Origin: CAWGCA01 sp963820955
GTDB taxonomy: Bacteria; Pseudomonadota; Gammaproteobacteria; Chromatiales; Chromatiaceae
Direction: 5' to 3'
NCBI GenBank assembly: GCA_963820955.1
Contig: CAWGCA010000032.1
Span: 1 to 64,000, forward strand
DNA length: 64,000 bases
The notes under the pieces: generated by a model
What the model was told of the DNA's origin: nothing
Database searches by the model: none
Seen by the model: only the letters and a program-made list of their open reading frames with translations
Made by a program: the position numbers and the translations under genes
Shown here: positions 51,907 to 61,100 of the stretch, piece after piece
How positions within the stretch are numbered: position 1 is the first letter of the stretch
How the letters are laid out: every line of letters begins with the position of its first letter

Positions 51907-52208
51907 GGTTTTACCTCTATAAAGTAAATATAGAGCGTCGGCCTGTGTTTGCCGCTTAGGTGCCTCTGCGGGTTTTGACAACAACCCGCAGGGACGGGGC
52001 CGTTTTCCCCCCATGACTGCGTTGCACCTTCACTTAATTTACGGCAGGTACACGATGCTCAGTGCGCCTTGTCCGGCGAAAAAATGGCGTCCGTCGATGG
52101 ATATCCGCATAGTGTTAACAGGCCCTGGTAAACAGTCAGAGCTTGAATTCGGAAACGGAAGGCCCCATCTCGGCACCCATCTTGGACAGTAACTAGAGAG
52201 GTGTAGAG
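51907..52208. other. 302-base intergenic region with repeat copy 3
   Basis: It has a hairpin CTGCGGGTT / AACCCGCAG at 51966-51991 without a clear T-run, then a stretch ending in the reverse-oriented dispersed repeat (52107-52126). No gene is supported. Confidence 0.5.
52107..52126 (-). repeat. Dispersed repeat, copy 3 (reverse orientation)
   Basis: On the minus strand it reads AGGGCCTGTTAACACTATGC, identical over 20 bases to copy 1 at 9946. CGGAT continues as in copy 2. Confidence 0.7.
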
Positions 52209-52547
52209 ATGGACGTATTGGACCGGATCAGGGAGCAGGTAGAGGGCAATTCCATCGTGCTTTATATGAAAGGGACACCCCAGTTTCCCCAGTGCGGATT
52301 TTCTTCCCGAGCTGCCGCTGCACTGCAGGACTGCGGTGCCAAGTTTGCATATGTGAATGTGCTGGCGGATGCGGAGATATTTGAGAATCTACCCCGCTAT
52401 GCGGACTGGCCCACCTTTCCTCAGCTCTACATTAACGGCGAACTGGTGGGGGGGTGTGACATCACCCTGGAACTGCATGCCAATGGTGAGCTGCAGAAGA
52501 TGACCGCTGACGCAACTGCGCAGGGGACCCCCAAAGACCAGAAATAG
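52209..52547 (+). CDS. grxD: Monothiol glutaredoxin GrxD
   Basis: A 112-residue cytoplasmic protein that binds and transfers [2Fe-2S] clusters with glutathione. The active site is C29-G-F-S (FPQCGFS); KGTPQFP and WPTFPQLYINGELVGGCDI are the glutathione-binding segments. Length is that of Grx4. The start has AGAGAGG upstream. It converges on rnt with 4 bases between stop codons. Confidence 0.96.
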   Translation: MDVLDRIREQVEGNSIVLYMKGTPQFPQCGFSSRAAAALQDCGAKFAYVNVLADAEIFENLPRYADWPTFPQLYINGELVGGCDITLELHANGELQKMTADATAQGTPKDQK

Positions 52548-52551
52548 TGGC

Positions 52552-53235
52552 CTAAGCCGCAGGGGTGGTCAGCCAGGGGTGGTCAGGGCAGCACTGGTAC
52601 CATTGGTTGACGATGGTGCAGAACAGTTCGGCGGTTTTTTCGGTGTCGTAGATTGCTGAGTGGGCCTCGTCATTGTTCCATGCCAGGTTCGCTGTCTGTA
52701 CCGCTCTGGCCAGGACTGTCTGGCCATAGGCCAATCCCGCCAGGGAGACGGTGTCGAAGGTGCTGAACGGGTGAAACGGGTTGCGCTTGAATCCGGTGCG
52801 CTCTGCCGCTGCATTAATGAAACCCAGGTCAAAAAAGGCGTTGTGACCGACCAGAATGGCGCGGTTGCAGCCACTGGCTTTAATCGCCTTGCGGATGGGG
52901 AGGGAGATTTTCTGCAGCGCTTCCTTTTCCGGTAGTGCCATTCGGAAGGGATGGCCTGGGTCTATACCATTGAAGGCGAGGGCCTTGGGGTCGAGGTTGG
53001 CTCCGGGGAAAGGCTCGACGTGACAGGCATGGGTTTCCGCCGGATGCAGAAGCCCCTTCTCATCCATGCGGATAGTGACCGCAGCTAACTCCAGCAGGGC
53101 ATCGCTGCTGGCATTGAATCCACCGGTCTCCACGTCTACTACTACTGGCAGGAATCCCCGAAAACGCTCGGCAATCGCCTTGTTGTACTTGACCTCATTC
53201 ATGGTGCTACAGCTTAATGTATTAGGGGATGTCAT
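52552..53235 (-). CDS. rnt: Ribonuclease T
   Basis: A 227-residue DEDDh 3'-5' exonuclease that trims tRNA and other stable RNA ends. Catalytic motifs are VVVDVETGGFNA (D and E), GHNAFFDLGF (D) and HSAIYDTEKT (H and D). It matches E. coli RNase T from ERFRGFLPVVVDVET on. I use the first ATG (53235), which has GAGG at a good distance; the one at 53202 lacks a ribosome-binding site. Confidence 0.93.
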   Translation of the reverse strand: MTSPNTLSCSTMNEVKYNKAIAERFRGFLPVVVDVETGGFNASSDALLELAAVTIRMDEKGLLHPAETHACHVEPFPGANLDPKALAFNGIDPGHPFRMALPEKEALQKISLPIRKAIKASGCNRAILVGHNAFFDLGFINAAAERTGFKRNPFHPFSTFDTVSLAGLAYGQTVLARAVQTANLAWNNDEAHSAIYDTEKTAELFCTIVNQWYQCCPDHPWLTTPAA

Positions 53236-53374
53236 TGGAACCTCGGCGTAGACACAGAGTTGGTGTGCAGGGGCAGAATAAACAGCATCGCCGTTTGGTC
53301 ACAGGCCCATCTCCATTTCAACTCCAGTGAAAGGGTGGGCGCTGACCGCGCGCAATCTTCGATAAGGGGGTGTG

Positions 53375-54265
53375 ATGTTTTTTGGCGGAGACAGCAATAG
53401 GGTGCGCTCCCTCCTCATCTGCCTGTGGCTGTTATTGCTGCCAGTGACAGCCTGCGGACAGGACCTCTTTTCGGAGGGACTGTTGTTCCGCCTGCACCGC
53501 CCCGGGGTAGCTGACAGTTACCTGTTTGGCACTATGCATTCCGAAGACCCACGGGTGGTCGCGTTGCCCACCGAAGTCCAGCAAGTATTCGACAGCAGCC
53601 ATCAGGTGGTGCTCGAGGTGCAGATGGATGCCGAGGCTCTGATCGTTTCCATGACTGCTATGTTGTTGACCGACGGACGGGACCTGCGCTCCGTCCTCGG
53701 TGATTCCCTGTACCGCCGCTGTCTGGAGGCGGCGGAGAAAAGAGGTATTCCGGACATGGCCCTGCAGCGTTACAAACCCTGGGCGATCGCCACCATGCTC
53801 AGTCTGCCACCCATGGAAACCGGCCAGTTTCTCGATCTGGTGCTCTATCAGAACGCATTAGAGACGGGAAAACAAATAGCCGGACTGGAGACTGCGGCAG
53901 AGCAGTTGGGGACCTTCGATCGGTTGTCAGAGCAGGATCAAATAACGTTTCTGGAAGACACGTTAAATAACCTGGATCAGATGCCGACACTCTACATTGA
54001 GCTGCTTGAGTCTTATCTGAGAAGGGACCTGGGCGCACTGGTGGAATTGAGCGGCCGCATTTTCGAGGGCAGCCATTCGGATGCAGTGGCCCGTTTTCAG
54101 GAGTTTTTGGTGTTTGACCGGAACCGCAGAATGCTGGCCCGGTTGTTACCTTATCTGGAAAAGGGGAGCGTTTTTGCTGCCGTGGGGGCGCTTCATCTTC
54201 CGGGACAGAAGGGTATGCTGAATCTTCTGCAACAGAATGGGTACCGGGTAGAGCGGGTCTACTAA
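53375..54265 (+). CDS. TraB/GumN family protein (exported)
   Basis: A 296-residue protein with a hydrophobic leader ending in a possible lipobox (LLPVTACGQ). TraB/GumN motifs are YLFGTMHSEDPRV near the start, VVLEVQMDAE, GLETAAEQL in the middle and FAAVGALHLPGQKGML at the end. Eukaryotic and bacterial relatives (TIKI-like) are proposed metal-dependent proteases, but the bacterial role is unclear. It may also start at the GTG three bases earlier. Confidence 0.85.
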   Translation: MFFGGDSNRVRSLLICLWLLLLPVTACGQDLFSEGLLFRLHRPGVADSYLFGTMHSEDPRVVALPTEVQQVFDSSHQVVLEVQMDAEALIVSMTAMLLTDGRDLRSVLGDSLYRRCLEAAEKRGIPDMALQRYKPWAIATMLSLPPMETGQFLDLVLYQNALETGKQIAGLETAAEQLGTFDRLSEQDQITFLEDTLNNLDQMPTLYIELLESYLRRDLGALVELSGRIFEGSHSDAVARFQEFLVFDRNRRMLARLLPYLEKGSVFAAVGALHLPGQKGMLNLLQQNGYRVERVY

Positions 54266-54410
54266 GGAGGCATCTCACCAGGAGAGTCGTCCGTGGTTGG
54301 GTAGAAGGGATGTTTCACCGACCGTAGTATGCTAGATTTCAAGGCCTTGCAGGCCGAACCCCGCAGAATTGTCCTGCAACAAAAAGAAAACAAGGGGAGA
54401 ATCGAGAGGA

Positions 54411-55196
54411 ATGGTGGGAACCAGCCGTGGGTGTCGGAGGCGGTACGGATGCATAGCGTTGCTCCTTGCGTTGCTGTCCGGCTGTGCCTCGACTGGAGAT
54501 TACCGAGACCCAAGGGACCCCCTGGAGGGGTACAATCGGGTTATGTACCAGGTTAATGATACCCTGGACCGTGCCTTGATGAAGCCTCTGGCCAGAGGGT
54601 ACAACACGATTACCCCCGCCCCTCTCAATCGGGGGATAAGCAATTTTTTCGGTAACCTTGCAGACGTTACCTCCGCCATCAACAACCTGCTTCAGTTCAA
54701 GCTGCAGCGCGCCGCAAGCGATGTAGGCCGGGTGGCATTCAATACCACCATCGGCTTGCTTGGCTTTATCGATGTTGCCAGCAATATGAACCTGCCGAAA
54801 TATGGGGAAGATTTTGGCCAGACTCTGGGTGTCTGGGGCTTCGGCCCCGGCCCCTATATCGTTTTGCCCCTGCTTGGTCCAAGCAGCACACGGGATACTG
54901 TCGGTGTGGTTGCCGGCTGGTTTACCGATCCCGTTCGTTACATCAGGCGCAATCGTTTGCGCTACGGGTTGGTGGCGTTGCGGCTGGTTGACAAGCGTGC
55001 GAGTTTGCTGGGGGCCAGCCGGGTGATGGAGGAGGCGGCGCTCGATCCCTACCAATTCATGCGGGATGCCTACCTGCAGAAGCGGCACCACGATGTCTAT
55101 GATGGCAATCCTCCCCCTGAACCCTTTGATGAAGAGTTTGACGAAGAATTCGACGAGTCGTTTGATCAGGAACTAGACGAAGAATCTTCGCACTGA
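54411..55196 (+). CDS. mlaA: MlaA outer-membrane lipoprotein (phospholipid transport)
   Basis: A 261-residue lipoprotein that removes misplaced phospholipids from the outer leaflet as part of the Mla system. The leader ends in a lipobox (LLALLSGC). RDPLEGYNRVMYQVNDTLDR, NFFGNLADVTSAINNLLQ, GFIDVASNMNLPKYGEDFGQTLG-type segments (in parts) and GPYIVLPLLGPSSTRD are the family signature. The other mla genes are not here. The C-terminus carries an extra acidic stretch with repeated DEEF units. The start at 54411 gives a proper lipoprotein leader; the frame is open from 54369. Confidence 0.93.
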   Translation: MVGTSRGCRRRYGCIALLLALLSGCASTGDYRDPRDPLEGYNRVMYQVNDTLDRALMKPLARGYNTITPAPLNRGISNFFGNLADVTSAINNLLQFKLQRAASDVGRVAFNTTIGLLGFIDVASNMNLPKYGEDFGQTLGVWGFGPGPYIVLPLLGPSSTRDTVGVVAGWFTDPVRYIRRNRLRYGLVALRLVDKRASLLGASRVMEEAALDPYQFMRDAYLQKRHHDVYDGNPPPEPFDEEFDEEFDESFDQELDEESSH

Positions 55197-55411
55197 GCGC
55201 AATCTTCCGGCCTTGGTCATCCCCTCTGTGCCCCTCCATCCCCTGGAGGCCAGATTATCCATACAATTTATTCACATATAGAAAAAATATATTAGAGAAA
55301 TTAAGTAAATACTAATATTCTATATCACCAAGAAGGCACAAGTGGTAACCGGCCTTCTGATGCTCGCAGTACTTGTTCAATACTAAAGCTAACTTTTTTG
55401 GAGATTTATAC

Positions 55412-55756
55412 ATGAATACTATCGTTAAGGTCGCCGCTATTGCCGCTCTTATTGGTGCTTCCGCTTCCGCTTCCGCATGGTGGGGTCCTTGGGGTGGCGG
55501 TCCCGGTTACGGTGGCGGCGACAACAGCTGGCTTGGTGACGGTTGGGGTGACATGGACATGAACTTCAGCGCCCGTGGCTCCGGTTCCGGCTATGGCCGT
55601 GGCTATGGCCGTGGCTATGGTTACGGCTATCCGTATGGTGGCTACGGTGCTCCTTATGGTTATGGCGCTCCTTACGGGTATGGCGCTCCTTATGGCGGTG
55701 GTTATCCGTATGCCGCTCCGGTTGCCCCTCAGGCGCCTGCTCCTGAGGCCAAATAA
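55412..55756 (+). CDS. Sulfur globule-type protein, Gly/Tyr-rich
   Basis: A 114-residue secreted structural protein. A signal peptide (MNTIVKVAAIAALIGASASA, cut near ASA-W) is followed by a Trp/Gly-rich section (WWGPWGGGPGYGGG) and then tyrosine/glycine repeats (GYGRGYGRGYGYGYPYG, three YGAPYG units). The composition and size match the envelope proteins around periplasmic sulfur globules (SgpA/B type) of purple and other sulfur bacteria. GGAG lies 9 bases upstream. An AT-rich leader region of about 200 bases precedes it. Confidence 0.85.
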   Translation: MNTIVKVAAIAALIGASASASAWWGPWGGGPGYGGGDNSWLGDGWGDMDMNFSARGSGSGYGRGYGRGYGYGYPYGGYGAPYGYGAPYGYGAPYGGGYPYAAPVAPQAPAPEAK

Positions 55757-55883
55757 ATCCATTTTCGTTGCTGTCATATTGAGTAAGCCAGGGGAGTGGC
55801 TGTTCGGCACAGGGAAGTGTGGGCAGCAGAGTTTCAAGGCAGGGCCGTTCAGGGCCTTTGACTACAATCGAGGTTATATTGAG

Positions 55884-56585
55884 ATGAAGACGATTTCTAA
55901 AGTGTTTGTCGCCGCGGCGCTTGCCACCGCTTCCATGACGGCCAGCGCCTGGTGGGGTGGCCCCGGTGGCTGGGGCGATGATTGGTCCGGCAATGGCTGG
56001 GGTGATGTCGGGTTCAGTTTCAGCATGAGTGCCCACGGGCGCGGAAATGGCTGGGGCCGCTATTACGACTACCCTTACTATGGTTATCCGGTAGCGCCGA
56101 TGGCTCCGCTGACCGAGGAGCAGCAGGCCGTGGTGGCAGAACAGCAGCAGGTGATCGCCGAGCAGCAAGCCAAGGCTTTCCAGCAGGCGATGGAGGCACA
56201 GCGCGAGCATGCCGAGCAGATTGCCGCTAACCCGGAGCAGTTCGGCACTCCTTTTGGCGATGAGTTTGCCCCTTTTGGTACGCCGTTTGGTGAGGAGTTC
56301 GCTCCCCTTGCACGCCCCTTTGAGACCAGTTTCCAGGATATGGAGAGCCGTCATGAAGAGATCCTCAAGCAGATGGAGAGCCGGCGCAAGCAGATCGTGT
56401 CCCAGCGTCCTTTCGATACCGATTCCGCGGCCAGAGATAGCCGGCAAGAAGCGGTACGCAAGCAGATGCAGGATCGCCGCGACGAAATGATGAAGCGGGT
56501 TGAGGCTCAGCGCAAGGTCTCCGAAGCGCAGCGCGCTACCATGCGCAAGGCCAGTGGGGATCGTCGTGTCCGTCACGAGATCTGA
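55884..56585 (+). CDS. Sulfur globule-like protein with Gln/Glu-rich coiled-coil tail
   Basis: A 233-residue exported protein. The signal peptide (MKTISKVFVAAALATASMTA) and the next 60 residues resemble the upstream sulfur-globule protein: AWWGGPGGWGDDW, GWGDVGFSFSMSAHGRGNG and a tyrosine-rich patch (YYDYPYYGYP). After residue about 75 it changes to a long Gln/Glu/Arg-rich region (EEQQAVVAEQQQVIAEQQ) likely to form coiled coils, with two FGTPFG.EFAP repeats between. No such tail exists in classic Sgp proteins. It is 127 bases downstream of the first gene; a terminator follows. Confidence 0.75.
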   Translation: MKTISKVFVAAALATASMTASAWWGGPGGWGDDWSGNGWGDVGFSFSMSAHGRGNGWGRYYDYPYYGYPVAPMAPLTEEQQAVVAEQQQVIAEQQAKAFQQAMEAQREHAEQIAANPEQFGTPFGDEFAPFGTPFGEEFAPLARPFETSFQDMESRHEEILKQMESRRKQIVSQRPFDTDSAARDSRQEAVRKQMQDRRDEMMKRVEAQRKVSEAQRATMRKASGDRRVRHEI

Positions 56586-56613
56586 CAGCTAGGGCCTGGT
56601 AAAACCGGTAAAG

Positions 56614-56649
56614 GCGTCTGCGGGGTATAGACTTCGCAGGCGCTTTTTC
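56614..56649 (+). terminator. Rho-independent terminator after the sulfur-globule genes
   Basis: GCGTCTGCG pairs with CGCAGGCGC (one G-T pair) across a 12-base loop, followed by TTTTT. Confidence 0.82.
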
Positions 56650-56822
56650 TGTGTCTGTTCATGGCGTAAAGATAAGAAATCCGGTATATTGCGCCTACCA
56701 ATACAAAGCATTGTTTATATCAATATTAAGTACTGCTACCCTCAAATATTCCTCAACAACCAAGCCGGTAAGGGGTAGGGTGTACGCGGTTGGCAACGTA
56801 TTCCGGGAGAGAGTTTGTAGAA

Positions 56823-59471
56823 ATGAAGCCAGACATTGATCCGCAGGAAACTCAGGAATGGCTGGACGCCCTTGAGGGCGTGCTCGAAAACGAAGGAGTG
56901 GAGCGGGCCCACTATCTGCTCGAGCGGCTGATCGACAAGGCCCGCCGGTCGGGTGCCTATCTGCCTTACAGTGCCAACACGGCCTATTTGAATACCATAC
57001 CTGTCACCAAGCAGCAGCGTTTTCCTGGTGATCGCGCCATGGAACGGCGGATTCGATCCTTCATCCGCTGGAACGCGATGGCAATGGTGGTCCAAGCCAA
57101 TCGGCTCTCTTCAGAATTGGGCGGTCATATCTCCAGCTTTGCCTCCGCGGCCACGCTGTTCGATGTGGGTTTCAACCACTTCTTCCGGGCCAGAAGCGAA
57201 TCCCGGGACGGTGATCTGGTCTTTTTTCAGGGACATTCGGCACCCGGTATCTACGCCCGGGCCTACCTGGAAGGGCGTCTCAGTGAGGAGCAGCTGTATG
57301 GTTTTCGCCAGGAGGCGGATGGCAACGGTCTCTCCTCCTATCCCCATCCGTGGTTGATGCCTGGCTTCTGGCAGTTTCCAACCGTCTCTATGGGACTGGG
57401 GCCGCTGATGGCCATCTATCAGGCACGTTTTATGCGCTACATCAATGATCGCGAGATCATGGGTACGAAAGGTCGCAAGGTATGGGCCTTCATGGGTGAT
57501 GGTGAGATGGACGAGCCGGAGGCGCTGGGGGCTATTTCACTGGCCGGGCGGGAACGTCTGGACAATCTGGTATTCGTGGTCAACTGCAATCTGCAGCGTC
57601 TGGACGGCCCGGTGCGCGGTAACGGCAAGATCATACAGGAGCTGGAGGCCGTTTTCCGTGGCTCCGGCTGGAACGTCATTAAGGTGGTATGGGGCGGATA
57701 TTGGGATCCACTGCTGGCCCGGGACAAGAATGGGTTGCTGCTGAAGCGGATGGAAGAGTGCGTGGACGGCGACTACCAGGCCTACAAGGCCAAGGGAGGG
57801 GCATACACCCGCGAACATTTCTTCGGCAAGTATCCGGAGTTGGCCGAAATGGTGGTGAATATGACCGACGAGGATATATGGCGCCTTAACCGTGGTGGTC
57901 ATGATCCGCACAAGGTCTATGCCGCCTATGCCGACGCGGTCAATCACACCGGTCAGCCGACGGTGGTGCTGGCAAAGACGGTGAAAGGTTATGGCATGGG
58001 TGTTGCTGGCGAGGGCCAGAACATTACGCATTCCCAGAAAAAGATGGGTGAGGTGGCGCTTAAGGCGTTTCGCGACCGTTTCAATATTCCGATTCCGGAT
58101 GAACAGCTCAATGCAATGCCCTTCTACAAACCGCCGGCGGACAGCACGGAACTCCAATACCTGAAAGAGCGGCGCGAGGCGCTGGGCGGTTACCTGCCGA
58201 TTCGCTATAGCAATGCACCGAAGCTGGAGGTGCCGGGGCTCGAGTTTTTCAAGCCGCTGCTGGAGGGCGGCGGCGACCGCGAGATGTCCACTACCATGGC
58301 CTTCGTGCGTCTGCTGACGATCTTGATCCGGGATAAGAAGGTTGGCCGTTACGTGGTGCCCATTGTACCGGATGAGGCTCGAACCTTTGGTATGGAGGGG
58401 ATGTTCCGGCAACTGGGCATCTACTCCTCGGTTGGCCAGCTCTATCAGCCGGTGGATGCCGACCAGGTGATGTACTACCGCGAGGATCAAAAGGGACAGG
58501 TTCTGCAGGAGGGGATCAACGAGGCGGGCGCCATGTCTTCCTGGATTGCGGCGGCTACCTCCTACAGCAACCATGGCGTCAGTATGATTCCCTTCTACAT
58601 CTACTACTCCATGTTTGGATTCCAACGGGTGGGAGATCTCGCCTGGGCCGCCGGTGACATGCAGGCGCGGGGTTTTCTGATCGGCGGCACCGCCGGACGC
58701 ACCACCCTTGCTGGCGAGGGGTTGCAGCACCAGGATGGCCACAGCCATCTGCAGGCGGCCACCATCGCCAACTGTGTCTCCTATGATCCGACCTTTGCCT
58801 ATGAACTGACGGTGATCGTGCAGGACGGTCTGCGCCGCATGTTTCAGGAACAGGAAAACATCTTTTATTACATCACCGTCATGAACGAGAACTATCCTCA
58901 GCCTGCCCTGCCCGAAGGGGTGGAGGAGGCTATCATCAAGGGGATTTATCTTTACCAGGAGGGTGAGGGCAGCGGCGAGCGGCTTCAGTTGATGGGCAGC
59001 GGGACCATCCTGCGGGAGGTGATCGCTGCGGCAGAGCTGTTGGAACAGGATTTCAATATATCGGCCGATGTCTGGAGTGTAACCAGTTTCAACGAGCTGA
59101 GGAGAGAGGGTCTGGACGTGGAGCGCTGGAACATGCTCCACCCGGAAGAGAAACCGCGTGTCAGTTATGTTGAACAGACACTCGCCGGGCGCCAAGGCCC
59201 GGTGGTCGCTGCCACCGATTACATGCGATCCTACGCCGATCAGATCCGTTCCTTCATACCTGGGAGCTATAGGGTACTGGGCACTGACGGGTTCGGTCGG
59301 AGTGATATGCGTTCCCAACTGCGCAAATTTTTTGAGGTGAGTCGGTATTACATCGTCCTGGCCGCGCTCAAGGCGTTGGCGGATGAGGGGAAGGTCGAGC
59401 AGTCGGAGGTCGCCAAGGCGATCAAGAAATACCGTATCGACCCGGAGAAGCCAAACCCGGTGACGGTCTGA
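56823..59471 (+). CDS. aceE: Pyruvate dehydrogenase E1 component (homodimeric)
   Basis: An 882-residue thiamine-diphosphate enzyme that decarboxylates pyruvate and acetylates the E2 lipoyl group. VWAFMGDGEMDEPEALGAI is the ThDP/Mg motif (GDG...). HISSFASAATLFDVGFNHF and GRTTLAGEGLQHQDGHSH are characteristic of AceE. Length equals the E. coli enzyme. The start at 56823 has GGGAGAGAG 9 bases upstream; the frame is open from 56790. aceF follows after 58 bases. Confidence 0.96.
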   Translation: MKPDIDPQETQEWLDALEGVLENEGVERAHYLLERLIDKARRSGAYLPYSANTAYLNTIPVTKQQRFPGDRAMERRIRSFIRWNAMAMVVQANRLSSELGGHISSFASAATLFDVGFNHFFRARSESRDGDLVFFQGHSAPGIYARAYLEGRLSEEQLYGFRQEADGNGLSSYPHPWLMPGFWQFPTVSMGLGPLMAIYQARFMRYINDREIMGTKGRKVWAFMGDGEMDEPEALGAISLAGRERLDNLVFVVNCNLQRLDGPVRGNGKIIQELEAVFRGSGWNVIKVVWGGYWDPLLARDKNGLLLKRMEECVDGDYQAYKAKGGAYTREHFFGKYPELAEMVVNMTDEDIWRLNRGGHDPHKVYAAYADAVNHTGQPTVVLAKTVKGYGMGVAGEGQNITHSQKKMGEVALKAFRDRFNIPIPDEQLNAMPFYKPPADSTELQYLKERREALGGYLPIRYSNAPKLEVPGLEFFKPLLEGGGDREMSTTMAFVRLLTILIRDKKVGRYVVPIVPDEARTFGMEGMFRQLGIYSSVGQLYQPVDADQVMYYREDQKGQVLQEGINEAGAMSSWIAAATSYSNHGVSMIPFYIYYSMFGFQRVGDLAWAAGDMQARGFLIGGTAGRTTLAGEGLQHQDGHSHLQAATIANCVSYDPTFAYELTVIVQDGLRRMFQEQENIFYYITVMNENYPQPALPEGVEEAIIKGIYLYQEGEGSGERLQLMGSGTILREVIAAAELLEQDFNISADVWSVTSFNELRREGLDVERWNMLHPEEKPRVSYVEQTLAGRQGPVVAATDYMRSYADQIRSFIPGSYRVLGTDGFGRSDMRSQLRKFFEVSRYYIVLAALKALADEGKVEQSEVAKAIKKYRIDPEKPNPVTV

Positions 59472-59529
59472 ACAGGCGCTGTCGGGGTATCCCGTTAGAG
59501 CACTTAAATAGTACGCAGAGAATCGCAAA

Positions 59530-60858
59530 GTGAGTACCGAAACGAAAGTCTTAGTGCCGGATATCGGTGATTTTTCCGGAGTAGAGGTGATCGAGGTCAT
59601 GGTTGCTGTCGGCGACCGGATCGAGGTGGAAGACTCGTTGATCACCCTGGAGAGTGACAAGGCCTCGATGGAGATCCCGTCACCTTATGCCGGGGTGGCG
59701 AAAGAGGTGGCAATCCGGGTCGGAGACAAGGTGGAGAAGGGAGGGCTGCTGCTGGTGATGGAGGTGGATGAGTCTGCCGCAGCGGAATCGCAGCAGGAGC
59801 AGGGCAGTGAATCTCAACCACCATCGCCTTCTGCCGAAGAGTCGGAAACGGTGCAGGCCCCGGCGCCGGACCAACGGAAAAGCAGACAGAGGCTGCCTGG
59901 AGAAAAGGCGGCGGCGCCACCCCCGGTGAAGGTTCGTCCGTCTGACGCCCCGGCCCCCAAGGCCCATGCCAGTCCGTCGGTGCGTCGTTTCGCACGGGAA
60001 CTCGGGGTGGATCTGGTGCGGGTTTCGGGAAGCGGCCCCAAGGGACGGATCAGCCGGGACGACGTGCAGGGTTTCATCAAGAAGGCGCTGAGTGGCGGTG
60101 CCGCCGCCCCGGCTGGGCCGCTGCAGTTGCCGGCAATCCCCGAGGTGGATTTTTCGAACTTCGGCCAAGTGGATGAGCGTCCGCTCAGCCGGATCAAGAA
60201 GATCAGCGGTGCTCACCTGACCGCCTGCTGGCTCAACATACCCCATGTAACCCAGTTTGATGAGGCGGATATCACTGCGCTGGAGGCCTTCCGCCGGGAG
60301 CAGAAGGGGGTAGCCGCGCAACAGGATATTCGGCTCACCTTTCTGCCGTTTCTGATGAAGGCCTGTGTCGGCGCCTTGCGTGAGATGCCGGATTTCAACA
60401 GCTCCCTGACCCCCGATGGCGAAAGCCTGGTCTACAAGCAGTATTTCAATATCGGGGTTGCCGTAGACACGCCCAACGGTCTGATGGTCCCGGTTATCCG
60501 TGGTGTGGATGGCAAGGGGGTGTTCGAACTGGCCAGGGAGTTGATGGCGCTGAGTGCCAGGGCACGGGAGGGTAAACTGCTGCCGGCGGATCTGCAGGGT
60601 GGCTGTTTCTCGATCTCCAGTCTCGGCGGGGTTGGCGGGACCGCGTTTACCCCTATCGTCAATGCGCCGGAGGTGGCGATCCTCGGGGTATCCCGATCGG
60701 TCATGAAGCCAGTATGGGATGGTGAAGCGTTTCAGCCCCGGCTGATGCTGCCCCTTTCACTTTCCTACGACCACAGGGTGATCGACGGTGCCCAGGCGGC
60801 TCGGTTCACCACCTTGCTTGCCGGGTTGCTCTCGGATATCAGACGATTGCTGTTGTAG
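59530..60858 (+). CDS. aceF: Pyruvate dehydrogenase E2, dihydrolipoamide acetyltransferase
   Basis: A 442-residue core enzyme of the complex. Domains in order: one lipoyl domain (residues 4-78, lipoyl K44 in LESDKASMEIP), a Pro/Ala linker, the E1/E3-binding domain (about 145-180, VRRFARELGVDLVRVSGSG), and the catalytic domain with DHRVIDGAQAARF at the end. Most E. coli-type E2 proteins have three lipoyl domains; this has one, and the E3 gene downstream carries another. The start is a GTG. Confidence 0.95.
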   Translation: MSTETKVLVPDIGDFSGVEVIEVMVAVGDRIEVEDSLITLESDKASMEIPSPYAGVAKEVAIRVGDKVEKGGLLLVMEVDESAAAESQQEQGSESQPPSPSAEESETVQAPAPDQRKSRQRLPGEKAAAPPPVKVRPSDAPAPKAHASPSVRRFARELGVDLVRVSGSGPKGRISRDDVQGFIKKALSGGAAAPAGPLQLPAIPEVDFSNFGQVDERPLSRIKKISGAHLTACWLNIPHVTQFDEADITALEAFRREQKGVAAQQDIRLTFLPFLMKACVGALREMPDFNSSLTPDGESLVYKQYFNIGVAVDTPNGLMVPVIRGVDGKGVFELARELMALSARAREGKLLPADLQGGCFSISSLGGVGGTAFTPIVNAPEVAILGVSRSVMKPVWDGEAFQPRLMLPLSLSYDHRVIDGAQAARFTTLLAGLLSDIRRLLL

Positions 60859-61100
60859 ATCCTGTTACCATAGCGCTCAACGGATTACAGAAAAAAGGGT
60901 TTGTCCAGGGACAGGATAATCTGGCCGTATTGTCCTACAATTGGGATCTTGAAAAACAACCACGGAGATCACGGCAAACGACCCAGCCCCTATTCCGGCT
61001 CGATTGCCTGCCCTCTCCATATAAGTGTCTGTGTCTTCCGTTACGCCAGTGGCGGGAGAAATGTTGCTGCCCGTTCCGTTTCTCGCCAAAAGGATAGATC

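Noticed and set aside
55566..56576. 336-codon open frame opposite the sulfur-globule genes
   Set aside because: Mirror of the repeated Gly/Tyr and Gln/Glu codons; no start signals.
56589..56603. Fourth copy of the dispersed repeat (TAGGGCCTGGTAAA)
   Set aside because: Only the first ten bases agree with the others; too short to count as a copy.
57537..59660. Long minus-strand open frame (707 codons)
   Set aside because: Shadow of aceE; no ribosome-binding site or family features, whereas aceE is unmistakable.
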